Shown: positions 50,203 through 60,291, numbered from the stretch's first letter. The stretch is DNA of 64,000 bases from Pseudoxanthomonas sp. z9 (GCF_006542425.1 NZ_VFID01000013.1:30630-94629), one strand, 5' to 3'. The notes: generated from the letters alone by a model not told the origin. Translations and numbers: made by a program.

Positions 50203-50515
50203 GGAAACTCCTGGAGCGATACGGGAAATCGGGGGAGGGTGCGGCGGGCCGGGGCCCGGCGACACGGGTCAACGGCGATGGCTGGCAGCCATCAACAGGA
50301 ACAGCGGATCTGGCGGGAATGCATGCGTGGGGCCCTGGGAGGCGGCGGGACAGTCTAGAACTAACTATCCATCCGGATAAAGCGATATATTAACGCCCCG
50401 ACCGGGGAACCGGCCGCGTCGCGGTCATGGCCGCTGCCCATCTGCTCATGCCAATGGGTTATTTCGACGCGGAACGCCCCGGGCCGACAGTACCGTTCCC
50501 CCACGGAGTCGTTCC
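50203..50515. other. Gap between divergent receptor and DUF3574 genes, with AT-rich operator-like site
   Basis: Most is ordinary GC-rich leader, but 50352-50394 is a sharply AT-rich patch in GC-rich DNA. It contains TATCC-ATCC-GGATA (50366-50379), an inverted repeat, followed by CGATATATTAACG. It lies about 165 bases upstream of the receptor start and 135 bases upstream of the lipoprotein start, so it could hold promoters and an operator for either gene. Confidence 0.45.
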
Positions 50516-50992
50516 ATGCGCCTGCGCCACACCTTGTTCCTGTCCCTGATCCTGGCACTTGGTGCCTGCGCCACCACGCCGCCCGGCCGCACCACGGCTT
50601 CCGCCCCGGACACGGCGATCACCGCCACGATGCAGGGCGACGCGGCCCGGCCCGCACAGGCGCAGCATTGGGTCCGCAGCGAGCTGTATTTCGGCGTGGG
50701 CACGGAAGGCGATGCGGCCAGCAACATCAGCGAGGCGCAATGGCGCGCGTTCCTGGACAAGGAAGTGACCCCGCGCTTTCCCGACGGCCTGACCGTGTTC
50801 GACGCCTACGGCCAATGGCTGTTCCGCGGCAAGGACGGCCCGGAGCGGCTGAACTCGAAGGTGCTGGTGATCCTGCACGAGGACAGCCCGCAGCGCCGCG
50901 CCGACATCGAAGCCATCCGCCTGGCCTGGAAACAGGCGACGCACCACCAGTCGGTGCTGTGGTCGCGCCAGCCGGCGGAAGTTTCGTTCTGA
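50516..50992 (+). CDS. DUF3574 lipoprotein
   Basis: 158 aa. The signal peptide LFLSLILALGAC ends in a lipobox Cys at residue 18, so it is a predicted lipoprotein. The rest, WVRSELYFGVG, SEAQWRAFLDKEVTPRFPDGLTVFDAYGQW and LNSKVLVILHED, matches DUF3574, whose function is unknown. Monocistronic, diverging from receptor 1. Confidence 0.82.
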   Translation: MRLRHTLFLSLILALGACATTPPGRTTASAPDTAITATMQGDAARPAQAQHWVRSELYFGVGTEGDAASNISEAQWRAFLDKEVTPRFPDGLTVFDAYGQWLFRGKDGPERLNSKVLVILHEDSPQRRADIEAIRLAWKQATHHQSVLWSRQPAEVSF

Positions 50993-51016
50993 GGGCGTCC
51001 TCGCCATTCCTTTCCA

Positions 51017-51177
51017 TGTGGGAGCGACGTAAGTCGCGATTGTGGAATTGGGCCGGTCGCGGAATTCGACGCGGCAGGGTTCCCGCCGCAACGGCGCTTT
51101 TCATGCGTGCGTAGTCGCATCCGTGCCTCCAGCGTCTGCGCATCGGGCTGGCAATCGCGACTTACGTCGCTCCCACA
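51017..51177. repeat. 161-bp element with perfect 25-bp terminal inverted repeats
   Basis: TGTGGGAGCGACGTAAGTCG plus CGATT (51017-51041) is perfectly complementary to 51153-51177. The inside has no gene-like frame. It has the layout of a MITE or of a facing pair of REP-like repeats; sequences starting with GTGGGAGCGAC are common intergenic repeats in Xanthomonadaceae. It lies between the DUF3574 and permease genes. Confidence 0.85.
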
Positions 51178-51249
51178 AGTCCGAACCGGCACCGACACCC
51201 CGGCAATCCGTTCTGACACTATGACTTCCCCTCCCGCCCCCGAATCCCC

Positions 51250-52824
51250 ATGACCGCTCAAACCCGCCCCCGCTGGTTCGTTCCCGGCGACCTCAACGGC
51301 TTCTTCGGCCTGGTCGTGGACAACCTGTCCATCCTCGGCTTCATCTCGGCCGCGCTGATCGGCATCTTCCAGTTTCCCGCCGAGGTGGTGTTCACCCGGA
51401 TGTTCCCGGGTACCGCGCTGGGCGTGCTGGTGGGCAACCTCATCTACACCTGGATGGCGCACCGGCTGGCCGCGCGCACCGGCCGCGACGACGTCACCGC
51501 GATGCCGCTGGGACTGGACGCGCCGACCAGCATCGGCATGGCGCTGCTGGTGCTGGGGCCGTCGTTCGTCGCCTTCAAGCAGCAGGGCCTGGATCCGCAG
51601 GCGGCCGCGATCGCCACCTGGCAGCTGGGCATGGCGTCGCTGGTGGTGATGGGCGTGCTGAAGCTGGTGCTGTCGTTCTGCGGTGACGCGATCACCCGCG
51701 CGGTGCCGCGCGCGGCGCTGCTGGGCTCGATTGGCGGCGCGGCGCTGACCCTGCTGGGCTTCCTGCCGCTGATCGAGACCCTGCGCTCGCCGGTGGTGGG
51801 ATTCGTCACCTTCGGCCTGCTGCTGTACGTGCTGATCGCCAAGGGCAAGCTGCCGGTGAAGATTCCGGGCGTGCTGCTGGCCTTCATCGTCGGCACCATC
51901 CTGTACTACGGGCTCGGCCTGGCCGGCCTGGGCACGCCGGGCTTCAAGCTGCCGGACGCGGTGCCGTTGAGCTTCACCCTGCCGCTGCCGACGCTGGGCT
52001 TCCTCGACGGCCTGCCGCACACCGTGCCGTACCTGCCGCTGCTGCTGCCGTTCGGGTTGCTGATGGTGGTGGGCGGCATCAACGTCAGCGAAAGCGCGCG
52101 CGCGGCCGGCGACGATTACCGCACCCGCGACGTGCTGCTGGCCGAAGCGGTCTCCACGCTGGTCGCCGGCTTCTGCGGCGGCGTGGCGCAGACCACGCCC
52201 TACATCGGCCAGCCGGCCTACAAGCACATGGGCGCGCGGCTGGGCTACACGCTGCTGACCGGATTGTTCATCGGCCTGGGCGGCATCCTCGGCTACGTGT
52301 CGGGGCTGGTGCAGTGGCTGCCGATCGCGGTGCTGGCGCCGATCATCGTCTACGTCGGCCTGGACATCACCGTGCAGGCCTTCCACGAAAGCCCGCGCCC
52401 GCACGCGCCGGCGGTGGCGCTGGCGTTCCTGCCGTCGATCGCCTACCTGCTGGTGATCAAGGTCGGCAATCCGGCCTGGATCGCGCCGGACAACTTCGCC
52501 GCGCTCTACAACGGCGTGGACGGGCACGGCCTGCCGGATCTGGCCGCGATCGTGACGCTCGGCAACGGCTTCATCATCACCGCGATGATCTGGTCGACCG
52601 CGCTGGTGGCGATGATCGACCAGCGCTTCCGCCGCGCGGCGGTGGTGTTGCTGATCGGCGCGGTGCTGACCCTGTTCGGTTTCATCCACTCGGTGGATCC
52701 GCGCGGCAGCATCTACCTGCCGTGGGACGTGCAGGGTTTGCCGAAGGCGATCCTGTGGCAGTTCTTCGGCGCGTATGTGGCGCTGGCGACCCTGCTGGGA
52801 CTGCTGTCGCTGCAGAAACGGTAA
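51250..52824 (+). CDS. NCS2/SulP-fold-like membrane permease
   Basis: 524 aa with about 12-14 hydrophobic segments and no signal peptide. FVPGDLNGFFGLVVDNLSILGFI, DDVTAMPLGLDAPTSIGMALLVLGP and GINVSESARAAGDD recall the xanthine/uracil (NCS2) and related permease fold, including the glycine-rich half-helix region. The substrate is not clear and it belongs to a less studied branch. No neighbouring metabolic gene helps. It converges with the GIY-YIG gene at a distance of 18 bases. Confidence 0.65.
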   Translation: MTAQTRPRWFVPGDLNGFFGLVVDNLSILGFISAALIGIFQFPAEVVFTRMFPGTALGVLVGNLIYTWMAHRLAARTGRDDVTAMPLGLDAPTSIGMALLVLGPSFVAFKQQGLDPQAAAIATWQLGMASLVVMGVLKLVLSFCGDAITRAVPRAALLGSIGGAALTLLGFLPLIETLRSPVVGFVTFGLLLYVLIAKGKLPVKIPGVLLAFIVGTILYYGLGLAGLGTPGFKLPDAVPLSFTLPLPTLGFLDGLPHTVPYLPLLLPFGLLMVVGGINVSESARAAGDDYRTRDVLLAEAVSTLVAGFCGGVAQTTPYIGQPAYKHMGARLGYTLLTGLFIGLGGILGYVSGLVQWLPIAVLAPIIVYVGLDITVQAFHESPRPHAPAVALAFLPSIAYLLVIKVGNPAWIAPDNFAALYNGVDGHGLPDLAAIVTLGNGFIITAMIWSTALVAMIDQRFRRAAVVLLIGAVLTLFGFIHSVDPRGSIYLPWDVQGLPKAILWQFFGAYVALATLLGLLSLQKR

Positions 52825-52842
52825 GCCGGATCGAAATCCGTC

Positions 52843-53100
52843 CTACGACATAAGCCAAGCCAGCTTGCGGGCCTTGGGCAGGCGCTTGATCTCCCACTCC
52901 GCGCGCGAGGCACTGGCGCGGTCGGGATAGGCGCGGCTGGCGAGGATCCGTTCGGGCGGGTGCGCGCGGGTGTAGCGGGCGCCCTTGCCGGCCAGGTGGG
53001 CCTGGAAACGGGCGTCCAGATCGTTGGTGATGCCGGCGTAGTAGCTGCCGTCCCGGCACAGCAGCAGGTAGAGGTGCCAGACAGGGGACGGGGCGGCCAT
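52843..53100 (-). CDS. GIY-YIG nuclease domain protein (UPF0213/YhbQ-like)
   Basis: 85-aa single-domain GIY-YIG protein. [41 protein letters not shown] carries the GIY/YAG pair, the conserved Arg in DLDARFQAH, and the family continues with the acidic [16 protein letters not shown]. coli YhbQ is the best known relative; role uncertain. Confidence 0.88.
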   Translation of the reverse strand: MAAPSPVWHLYLLLCRDGSYYAGITNDLDARFQAHLAGKGARYTRAHPPERILASRAYPDRASASRAEWEIKRLPKARKLAWLMS

Positions 53101-53139
53101 GGGCGGGATTATGGCGGCTGAACTTCCGTCTCAACAGAC

Positions 53140-53167
53140 CTTGAAACAGCTCCCGCGAACCGCATCT
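53140..53167 (+). promoter_or_regulatory. Heat-shock (sigma-32) promoter of clpB
   Basis: CTTGAAA at 53140-53146, a 13-base spacer and CCGCATCT at 53160-53167 match the sigma-32 consensus CTTGAAA / CCCCATNT except for one base. The predicted start is about 43 bases before the clpB ATG, where a GAGG ribosome site is found. Confidence 0.8.
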
Positions 53168-53216
53168 GGGTACCATTGCCGGCGCTGCCCGGCCTCTTCT
53201 TCCCGAGGTATTCCCG

Positions 53217-55808
53217 ATGCGGATGGACAAGCTCACCTCGCGCTTCCAGCAGGCGCTGGCGGATGCGCAGTCGCTGGCCGTGGGCCGCGACAACACCATG
53301 ATCGAACCGGTCCACGTGCTGACCGCGCTGCTCGACCAGAGCGGCGGCAGCACCCGGCCGCTGCTGGCCCAGGCCGGCGCCAACATCCCCCTGCTGCGCG
53401 AGCGGCTGGGCGAGGCGCTGGACAAGCTGCCCAAGGTCAGCGGCCAGCCCGGCAACCTGTCGATCGGCAACGATCTGGGACGCCTGCTCAACGTCACCGA
53501 CAAGCTGGCGCAGGAGAATGGCGATCAGTACATCGCCAGCGAGTGGTTCCTGCTCGCGGTGATGGACGATACCGGCGCGGCCGGCCAGGAGCTGAAGTCC
53601 GCCGGCGCCAACAAGCAGAAGCTGCGCGCGGCCATCGACAAGTTGCGCGGCGGCGAGAAGGTGCAGGCGGAGAACGCCGAGGACCAGCGCCAGGCGCTGG
53701 AGAAGTACACCATCGATCTGACCGAGCGCGCCGAGAGCGGCAAGCTGGATCCGGTGATCGGCCGCGACGAGGAAATCCGCCGCACCATCCAGGTCCTGCA
53801 GCGCCGCACCAAGAACAATCCGGTGCTGATCGGCGAGCCCGGCGTGGGCAAGACCGCGATCGTGGAGGGCCTGGCCCAGCGCATCGTCAATGGCGAGGTG
53901 CCCGAGGGCCTGCGCGGCAAGCGCGTGCTGTCGCTGGACATGGGGGCGCTGATCGCCGGCGCCAAGTTCCGCGGCGAGTTCGAGGAGCGCCTGAAGGCGG
54001 TGCTCAACGACCTGTCGAAGAACGAAGGCCAGATCATCCTGTTCATCGACGAGCTGCACACGATGGTCGGCGCCGGCAAGGCCGAGGGCGCGATGGACGC
54101 CGGCAACATGCTCAAGCCGGCGCTGGCGCGCGGCGAACTGCATTGCATCGGCGCGACCACGCTGGATGAGTACCGCAAGTACGTGGAGAAGGACGCCGCG
54201 CTGGAGCGCCGCTTCCAGAAGGTGTTTGTCGGCGAACCCAGCGTCGAGGACACGATCGCCATCCTGCGCGGGCTGAAGGAAAAGTACGCCGTGCACCACG
54301 GCGTGGAGATCACCGATCCGGCGATCGTCGCGGCGGCCACGCTGTCGCACCGTTACATCGCCGACCGCCAGTTGCCGGACAAGGCCATCGATCTGATGGA
54401 CGAGGCGGCCAGTCGCATCCGCATGGAAATCGACTCCAAGCCGGAGGAGATGGACCGGATGGAGCGCCGCCTGATCCAGCTGAAGATCCAGCGCGAGGCG
54501 CTGAAGAAGGAAAAGGACGCGCAGTCGAAGCAGCGCCTGGCCGATCTGGAAAGCGAGATCGACAGCCTGCAGAAGGAATTCAGCGATCTGGAGGAAATCT
54601 GGAAGGCCGAGAAGGCCACGCTCACCGGCGCCACGAAAATCAAGGAGCAGATCGAGCGCGCCAAGCTGGATCTGGAAGCCGCGCAGCGCCGGCAGGACTA
54701 CGCGCGCATGAGCGAAATCCAGTACGGCCAGCTGCCGGCGCTGGAGAAGCAGCTCACCGCCGCGCAGGAAGCCGAGCAGAAGGGTTTCAGGCTGTTGCAG
54801 GACAAGGTCACTGACGAGGAGATCGCCGAAGTGGTGTCGCGCTGGACCGGTATTCCGGTCAGCAAGATGCTGGAAGGCGAGCGCGAGAAGCTGCTGAAGA
54901 TGGAGGACGTCCTGCGCCATCGCGTGATCGGCCAGGAGGAAGCGATCAAGGTGGTGTCCGACGCGGTGCGCCGTTCGCGCGCCGGCCTGTCCGATCCCAA
55001 CCGGCCCTCGGGCAGTTTCCTGTTCCTGGGCCCGACCGGCGTCGGCAAGACCGAATTGTGCAAGGCGCTGGCGGAGTTCCTGTTCGACTCTGCCGACGCG
55101 ATGGTCCGCATCGACATGAGCGAGTTCATGGAGAAGCACGCGGTCAGTCGCCTGATCGGCGCGCCCCCGGGCTACGTGGGCTATGAAGAGGGCGGGTACC
55201 TGACCGAGGCGGTGCGCCGGCGTCCGTACAGCGTGATCCTGCTGGACGAGGTGGAGAAGGCGCATCCGGACGTATTCAACATCCTGCTGCAGGTGCTGGA
55301 CGACGGTCGCCTGACCGACGGCCAGGGCCGCACGGTGGACTTCCGCAACACCGTCATCGTGATGACCTCGAACCTGGGATCGAACCTGATCCAGGACATG
55401 TCCGACGGCGGTGACAGTCCCGAGAGCTACACCCAGATGAAGGCGGCGGTGATGGGCGTGGTGCAGGCGCACTTCCGGCCCGAGTTCATCAACCGGCTGG
55501 ATGACATCGTGGTGTTCCATCCGCTGGACAAGGCGCAGATCCGCGAAATCGCCCGCATCCAGACCCGCTACCTGGCCAAGCGTCTGGCTGAGCGCCAGAT
55601 CGGGCTGGAGATCGACGACTCGGCGCTGATGCTGCTGGGCAATGTCGGCTTCGATCCGGTGTATGGCGCGCGGCCGCTGAAGCGGGCCATCCAGACCCAA
55701 CTGGAGAATCCGCTGGCGCAGAAGATCCTGTCCGGCGAGTTCGGCGCGGGGGACACGGTGCGGATTGCCGCCGAGGGTGGCCACCTGGTCTTCCACAAGC
55801 GCGGCTGA
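53217..55808 (+). CDS. clpB: Disaggregase chaperone ClpB (Hsp100)
   Basis: 863-aa AAA+ chaperone that works with DnaK to dissolve aggregates. The N-domain ([23 protein letters not shown]), NBD1 with GEPGVGKT (about 205-212), the coiled-coil M domain (about 410-530), and NBD2 with GPTGVGKT (about 604-611) are all present. The start is the first of two ATGs, matching the E. coli N-terminus MRLDRLT and the GAGG spacing. Sigma-32 promoter upstream. Confidence 0.98.
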   Translation: MRMDKLTSRFQQALADAQSLAVGRDNTMIEPVHVLTALLDQSGGSTRPLLAQAGANIPLLRERLGEALDKLPKVSGQPGNLSIGNDLGRLLNVTDKLAQENGDQYIASEWFLLAVMDDTGAAGQELKSAGANKQKLRAAIDKLRGGEKVQAENAEDQRQALEKYTIDLTERAESGKLDPVIGRDEEIRRTIQVLQRRTKNNPVLIGEPGVGKTAIVEGLAQRIVNGEVPEGLRGKRVLSLDMGALIAGAKFRGEFEERLKAVLNDLSKNEGQIILFIDELHTMVGAGKAEGAMDAGNMLKPALARGELHCIGATTLDEYRKYVEKDAALERRFQKVFVGEPSVEDTIAILRGLKEKYAVHHGVEITDPAIVAAATLSHRYIADRQLPDKAIDLMDEAASRIRMEIDSKPEEMDRMERRLIQLKIQREALKKEKDAQSKQRLADLESEIDSLQKEFSDLEEIWKAEKATLTGATKIKEQIERAKLDLEAAQRRQDYARMSEIQYGQLPALEKQLTAAQEAEQKGFRLLQDKVTDEEIAEVVSRWTGIPVSKMLEGEREKLLKMEDVLRHRVIGQEEAIKVVSDAVRRSRAGLSDPNRPSGSFLFLGPTGVGKTELCKALAEFLFDSADAMVRIDMSEFMEKHAVSRLIGAPPGYVGYEEGGYLTEAVRRRPYSVILLDEVEKAHPDVFNILLQVLDDGRLTDGQGRTVDFRNTVIVMTSNLGSNLIQDMSDGGDSPESYTQMKAAVMGVVQAHFRPEFINRLDDIVVFHPLDKAQIREIARIQTRYLAKRLAERQIGLEIDDSALMLLGNVGFDPVYGARPLKRAIQTQLENPLAQKILSGEFGAGDTVRIAAEGGHLVFHKRG

Positions 55809-55915
55809 GGCACCGGTACGGGAAGCACGACGCCGGCCACGGGCTTCCGTCCCGTGGCCGTGCGTAGCGGTCGTGGCCGCTTCCCGGGCCCGATTGCGTT
55901 CCGGAGGTAGTGGAC

Positions 55916-58201
55916 GTGCCCGATGCGCGTCCCCCTCGACCAGGGAAGCAAGTGAGCCCACAGCCAACGACAGGATGGTGGCGAAGCCGGACCGGCAAGA
56001 TCCTCCTGTGGGGGCTGCTGTGCGTACTCGCCCAGCAGATCGCGATCGGTTACCGGATCGACTTCTTCGGCCAGAGCGCCGACGCCTCCCTGATCCACCT
56101 GCATTTCGGCCTGCTGCTGGCGCTGGCGCTGCTGGAACCTGATCGCCGGGTGGTGATCGCGACCCTTGTCATCACCGCCGCGGGCTGGGCGGCCCGGCAA
56201 TGGTCGATGCAACCGGGGCAGATCGCGCCACTGGTGTGGGGTGCGTCGATGTGGGTGCTGGTGGGCGTGTGGACCCTGGCCTGCGCGCGCTGGGCGGGCG
56301 CACAGGGTCGGCTGGACCGGCATGGCCTGAGCCGGCTCGCCTTGTACGGCTTGCTCGTCTATCCCGCCGGTTGCGCGTTGCTGGGCGGCACCATGGCGGT
56401 GATCGCGCCGCCAACGGAAGCGCTCAGCGCGGCATTCCAGATGTTCTTCGCCAAGCAGTTCGGGGTGGCCGTGATCACCCTGCCGCTGGTGGTGGCGTGG
56501 CGCGAGGGCAGGCAGTCCCCGCGCCGTTCCGGAACCGCCGGATGGACCTGGCCGCTGCTGCTGATTGCCGGCCTGGGCCTGAGCCTGTGGGCTTCGCGGA
56601 TGGTCCACGGCGGCCTGGCCGATCGCACCGCGGTGGTGTTGATGGATTACCGCTTCGCCCTGTTCGTGGTGCTGGCCTGGTTCGTGCTGTGGTTGCCGCC
56701 GCGCCGTTCCATGCTGGCGCTGTCGGCGGCGCTGTTCTGCCTGGTGGTGGCGATGTCCGCGAGCGCCGAGTACGGCAGTACCGTGCTGGGCCTGTTCAAC
56801 CTGCTGCACCTGGCGGCCGAAGTGAACATCCTGTTGCTGGCCATGCTTTATCTGTGGGTGATCAGCCGGGATCGCCGCGAACTGTCGCGCCGTCTGGCCG
56901 AGGAGATCCAGCGCGATACCCTGACCGGGCTGCCCAACCTGCGGGCGCTGCGCCGGCGCATGGCGGTGGCGCCGCCACGACGACGCGAATTGGGGTTCCT
57001 GTTGCTGGACAAGACCGACTCGCTGGTGACCGGCTACGGTCTGGACATGCAGGCGGCGGTGGTCGGTGGCATGGCCGCGCGGCTCTCGGACCTGGCCGAC
57101 GTGTACGTGCTGGGCACCGGCCAGTTCGCACTGGTGCCGGCTGCCGATGCCGACGACGATGTCTGGGAACGGCTGGTCGCGCGGGTCGAGCATGCCGAGT
57201 TCGTCGCCGATGGCCAGCCGGTGCGGCTGCTGCCGTACCTGGGCGTGGCCTCGCTGCCGGCGGCGGGGACGGATCCGGTGGCCGACGTCGTGGATACCGC
57301 GCTGCTCAACGCCTCGCACCTGGCCTTCGACGCGCGCCAGCATGGCGAGGTGCGGCCGCGTTACAGCGATTTCGATGATGGGCGCCTGCGCCGCGCCCAC
57401 CGGCAGCAACTGCAGGATGCCGCGATCGCGCTGGCCTGCCTGCGCAACGAACGGCTGGTGCTGCACTTCCAGCCGATTCGCAGGCTCGAACTGGCGGCGG
57501 AGCCGGCGCCCACGATCTCCGGCGAAGTGTTGTGCCGCCTGCGCGACGACAGCGGCAGGCTGATACCGCCATCGCGCTTCATGCGCCCGATCGAGGCGGC
57601 CGGGCGCGGCGCGGAACTGGATCTGGCGGTCATCAAGGCGCTGTTCCGGCTGCTGCGGAAATACCCGGAATCCCTGCCGTACTGCGAACGCATCGCGATC
57701 AACCTGACCGGGCAGAGCCTGGCGTCGATGAGTTTCCAGGTGGAACTGCGGACCCTGCTGGCCGACTCGCCGCTGCCGCTGACGGCGCTGTGCTTCGAGG
57801 TCACCGAATCCGCCGCCATTTCGAGTACCCCGGTGGCGGCGCGGCTGCTGCGGGATCTGCGCGCGCATGGCTGCCAGATCGCCATCGACGATTTCGGCAC
57901 CGGCATGCAGAGCTTCGCGCGGTTGAAGGAGCTGCCCGCCGACGTCATCAAGATCGACGGATCCTTCATCCGCAACGTCGCCCAGCGCGGCAGCGATCAC
58001 GCGATGGTCAAGGCCACCGTCGCGGTGGCGGGCGTGTTCGGCGCGGAAACCGTGGCCGAGTTCGTCGAGGACCTCGACACCGCCGACTGCCTGCGGGAAT
58101 TGCACGTGGACTGGGTGCAGGGCGATCTGTACGCGCCCCCGCGGCCGCTGTCGGAAATCCTCTCCGAGGCGCTGCCGCGCGAGTTGCAGTACGCGCCCTG
58201 A
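55916..58201 (+). CDS. Membrane protein with degenerate GGDEF and intact EAL domain (c-di-GMP phosphodiesterase candidate)
   Basis: 761 aa from a GTG start with GGAGG 8 bases upstream. About residues 25-315 hold 8 or so membrane segments of MASE1-like type. The GGDEF domain (DTLTGLPNLRALRRRM, about 330-470) has GTGQF where GGDEF should be and is probably inactive as a cyclase. The EAL domain (about 490-755) keeps the catalytic set: EVL in place of EAL, Asn of INLTGQS, Glu of CFEVTES, IDDFGTG, IKIDGSF, ETVAEFVED and the Gln of VQGDLY. It probably degrades c-di-GMP, which in this family of bacteria affects pili and biofilm. Confidence 0.85.
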   Translation: MPDARPPRPGKQVSPQPTTGWWRSRTGKILLWGLLCVLAQQIAIGYRIDFFGQSADASLIHLHFGLLLALALLEPDRRVVIATLVITAAGWAARQWSMQPGQIAPLVWGASMWVLVGVWTLACARWAGAQGRLDRHGLSRLALYGLLVYPAGCALLGGTMAVIAPPTEALSAAFQMFFAKQFGVAVITLPLVVAWREGRQSPRRSGTAGWTWPLLLIAGLGLSLWASRMVHGGLADRTAVVLMDYRFALFVVLAWFVLWLPPRRSMLALSAALFCLVVAMSASAEYGSTVLGLFNLLHLAAEVNILLLAMLYLWVISRDRRELSRRLAEEIQRDTLTGLPNLRALRRRMAVAPPRRRELGFLLLDKTDSLVTGYGLDMQAAVVGGMAARLSDLADVYVLGTGQFALVPAADADDDVWERLVARVEHAEFVADGQPVRLLPYLGVASLPAAGTDPVADVVDTALLNASHLAFDARQHGEVRPRYSDFDDGRLRRAHRQQLQDAAIALACLRNERLVLHFQPIRRLELAAEPAPTISGEVLCRLRDDSGRLIPPSRFMRPIEAAGRGAELDLAVIKALFRLLRKYPESLPYCERIAINLTGQSLASMSFQVELRTLLADSPLPLTALCFEVTESAAISSTPVAARLLRDLRAHGCQIAIDDFGTGMQSFARLKELPADVIKIDGSFIRNVAQRGSDHAMVKATVAVAGVFGAETVAEFVEDLDTADCLRELHVDWVQGDLYAPPRPLSEILSEALPRELQYAP

Positions 58202-58207
58202 GCCGAC

Positions 58208-59896
58208 TCAGCCGCCCGTGCGCAGCGCGCGGTAGGGCGGCGTCGCCATCACCATTTCCGCCAGCGAGAACGCCAGTTCGCGTTCGGCCAGCACCGCGCC
58301 GTCGGCGCCGTGCTCCAGCAGGTGGCGCACCTCGGCGTCGCTGTGCGCGCGCGCCAGCAGGGTCAGGCCCGGATTGATCGCGCGCAGCTTGGCGATGGCC
58401 TCGCCGGCCTCCAGCGGCTGCGGGATCGCGAGCACCGCGATCTTGGCCTTTTCCGGATGCGCCTCGGCCAGCACCTTGTCGGCGGCCGCGCTGCCGCGGA
58501 TCGCGGGAATGCCCGCGGCGTGCGCGCGCTCGACGTGCTCGCCGTTGTCGTCGATGACGATCAGCGGCACGCCACGTTCGTGCAGCACGTGCGCCAGTGA
58601 ACTGCCCACCCGGCCGTAGCCGATGATGATGGCGTGATCCTGCACGTCCAGCGAGGGGCCGGGTGGCGGTTCGGGTTCGACTTCTTTCGGTGCCGCCGCC
58701 TCCTGGCGTGCCTGCCAGCGATCCAGCAGGCCGAAGATCAGCGGATTGAGCATGATCGAGATCAGCGCGCCGGCCAGCACCAGGTCATGGCCTTCCTTGG
58801 GCAGGATTTTCAGGTCCATGCCAAGGCCGGCGATGATGAAGGCGAATTCGCCGATCTGCGCCAGGCTGGCGGAAATGGTCAGCGCGGTCGAATTGGGGTG
58901 GCCGAACGCGCGCACGATCAGGTAGGCGGCGGCCGACTTGCCGAACAGGATGATGAAGGCCGTGCCCAGCACCTCGAACGGGTGCTCGACCAGGATGTTC
59001 GGATCGAACAGCATGCCGACCGAAACGAAGAACAGCACCGCGAAGGCATCGCGCAGCGGCAGCGAGTCGTTGGCGGCCTTGTGGCTGAGCTCGGATTCGT
59101 TGAGCAGCATGCCGGCGAAGAACGCGCCCAGTGCGTAGGACACGCCGAACAGGGTCGCCGAACCGAACGCCACGCCCAGCGCGATCGCCAGCACCGACAG
59201 GGTGAACAGTTCGCGCGAACCGGTGCTGGCGGTGCGTTCGAGGATCCACGGAATCACCCGCCGTCCGACCACCAGCATCACGGTCACGAACAGCGCCAGC
59301 TTGAGCAGGGTCCAGCCCAGGCTGGCGATGATGGCCCCGGCGCTGAGTCCGCCGGCCTCGCCCTGCTGGCCGGCCAGCCCGCCGATTACCGGCATCATCA
59401 CCAGCGCCAGCACGCACGCCAGATCCTCCACGATCAGCCAGCCCACCGCGATGCGTCCGCGCGAAGTGTCCAGCAGGCGGCGTTCCTCCATCGCCCGCAG
59501 CAACACCACCGTGCTGGCGGTGGCCAGCGAGAAGCCGAAGACGATGCCGTACAGGGTCGGCCAGCCCATCAGCGCGGCCAGGCCCCAGCCCAGCAACGTG
59601 GCCGCGCTGATCTGCACCAGCGCGCCGGGGATGGCGATCCACTTGACCTCCATGAGGTCCTTCAGCGAGAAGTGCAGGCCGACGCCGAACATCAGCAGCA
59701 TCACGCCGATTTCGGCCAACTGCTTGGCCAGCTCCTGATCGCCGACGAAGCCGGGGCTGAAGGGCCCCACGCAGATGCCCGCCACCAGATACCCGACCAA
59801 CGGAGACAGCCGCAAGCGATTGGCCACCGCGCCCAGGACGAAGGCGAGGGCAAGGCCAATGGCGACGATGTTGATCAGGTCGGTGTCATGGTGCAT
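58208..59896 (-). CDS. ybaL: Kef/YbaL-type cation:proton antiporter
   Basis: 562-aa CPA2 antiporter. About 12 membrane segments (residues 8-390) with SPLVGYLVAGICVGP and the FSLATASTVVLLRAMEER segment, then a cytoplasmic TrkA-N/RCK domain (IIIGYGRVGSSLAHVL, about 430-550) that binds nucleotide. The TrkA-C part is absent, and the family in Xanthomonadaceae is usually named YbaL or RosB. The start MHHDTDLINIV is chosen for the first transmembrane segment; an ATG 63 bases upstream is less likely. It converges with the EAL gene across 6 bases. Confidence 0.88.
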   Translation of the reverse strand: MHHDTDLINIVAIGLALAFVLGAVANRLRLSPLVGYLVAGICVGPFSPGFVGDQELAKQLAEIGVMLLMFGVGLHFSLKDLMEVKWIAIPGALVQISAATLLGWGLAALMGWPTLYGIVFGFSLATASTVVLLRAMEERRLLDTSRGRIAVGWLIVEDLACVLALVMMPVIGGLAGQQGEAGGLSAGAIIASLGWTLLKLALFVTVMLVVGRRVIPWILERTASTGSRELFTLSVLAIALGVAFGSATLFGVSYALGAFFAGMLLNESELSHKAANDSLPLRDAFAVLFFVSVGMLFDPNILVEHPFEVLGTAFIILFGKSAAAYLIVRAFGHPNSTALTISASLAQIGEFAFIIAGLGMDLKILPKEGHDLVLAGALISIMLNPLIFGLLDRWQARQEAAAPKEVEPEPPPGPSLDVQDHAIIIGYGRVGSSLAHVLHERGVPLIVIDDNGEHVERAHAAGIPAIRGSAAADKVLAEAHPEKAKIAVLAIPQPLEAGEAIAKLRAINPGLTLLARAHSDAEVRHLLEHGADGAVLAERELAFSLAEMVMATPPYRALRTGG

Positions 59897-60291
59897 CGAG
59901 GCTCGCGTTTTCCAGGGGAAAGGAAGTCGAGTTTCGCCGATGCGGTGCCGCTGCGGCAAACCGAAAACTGAGTGGCGTGTTCATCCTACACCGTGCGTGG
60001 ACCGGGCGAGCCGACGCCGACGGACGGCGGCGGAAAGCAAATCCCCCGTCGCCTCCGGCGTCCGCCCCCTTTTCCGCTTTCAACAGCCGCATGGCTGGTC
60101 AAGGGGGCTATCGAGAGACTCCGACGCTCGCAAACCCGCTTTGCCTCCCCCTTTGAAAAAGGGGGACTGAGGGGGATTTGCTTTTCAGCAGCAAGAGCAA
60201 ATCCCCCGTCGCCTCCGGCGCCCGCCCCCTTTTTCGCTTTCAACAGCCGCATGGCTGGTCAAGGGGGCCAGGAGAGTCCGTTACCGCGCAC
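59897..60291. other. Repeat-filled gap with three family C copies
   Basis: Two direct copies (60036-60112 and 60196-60270) start with GCAAATCCCCCGTCGCCTCC and are nearly identical over 70 bases, ending in ATGGCTGGTCAAGGGGGC. Between them (60148-60188) a shorter copy is inverted, forming CCCCCTTT/AAAGGGGG hairpins. No gene seen. A related copy lies at 35689-35745. Confidence 0.75.

Noticed and set aside
53109..58105. Two long minus-strand frames opposite clpB and the EAL gene
   Set aside because: Both genes on the plus strand are unmistakable; the antisense frames have no start context and biased composition.
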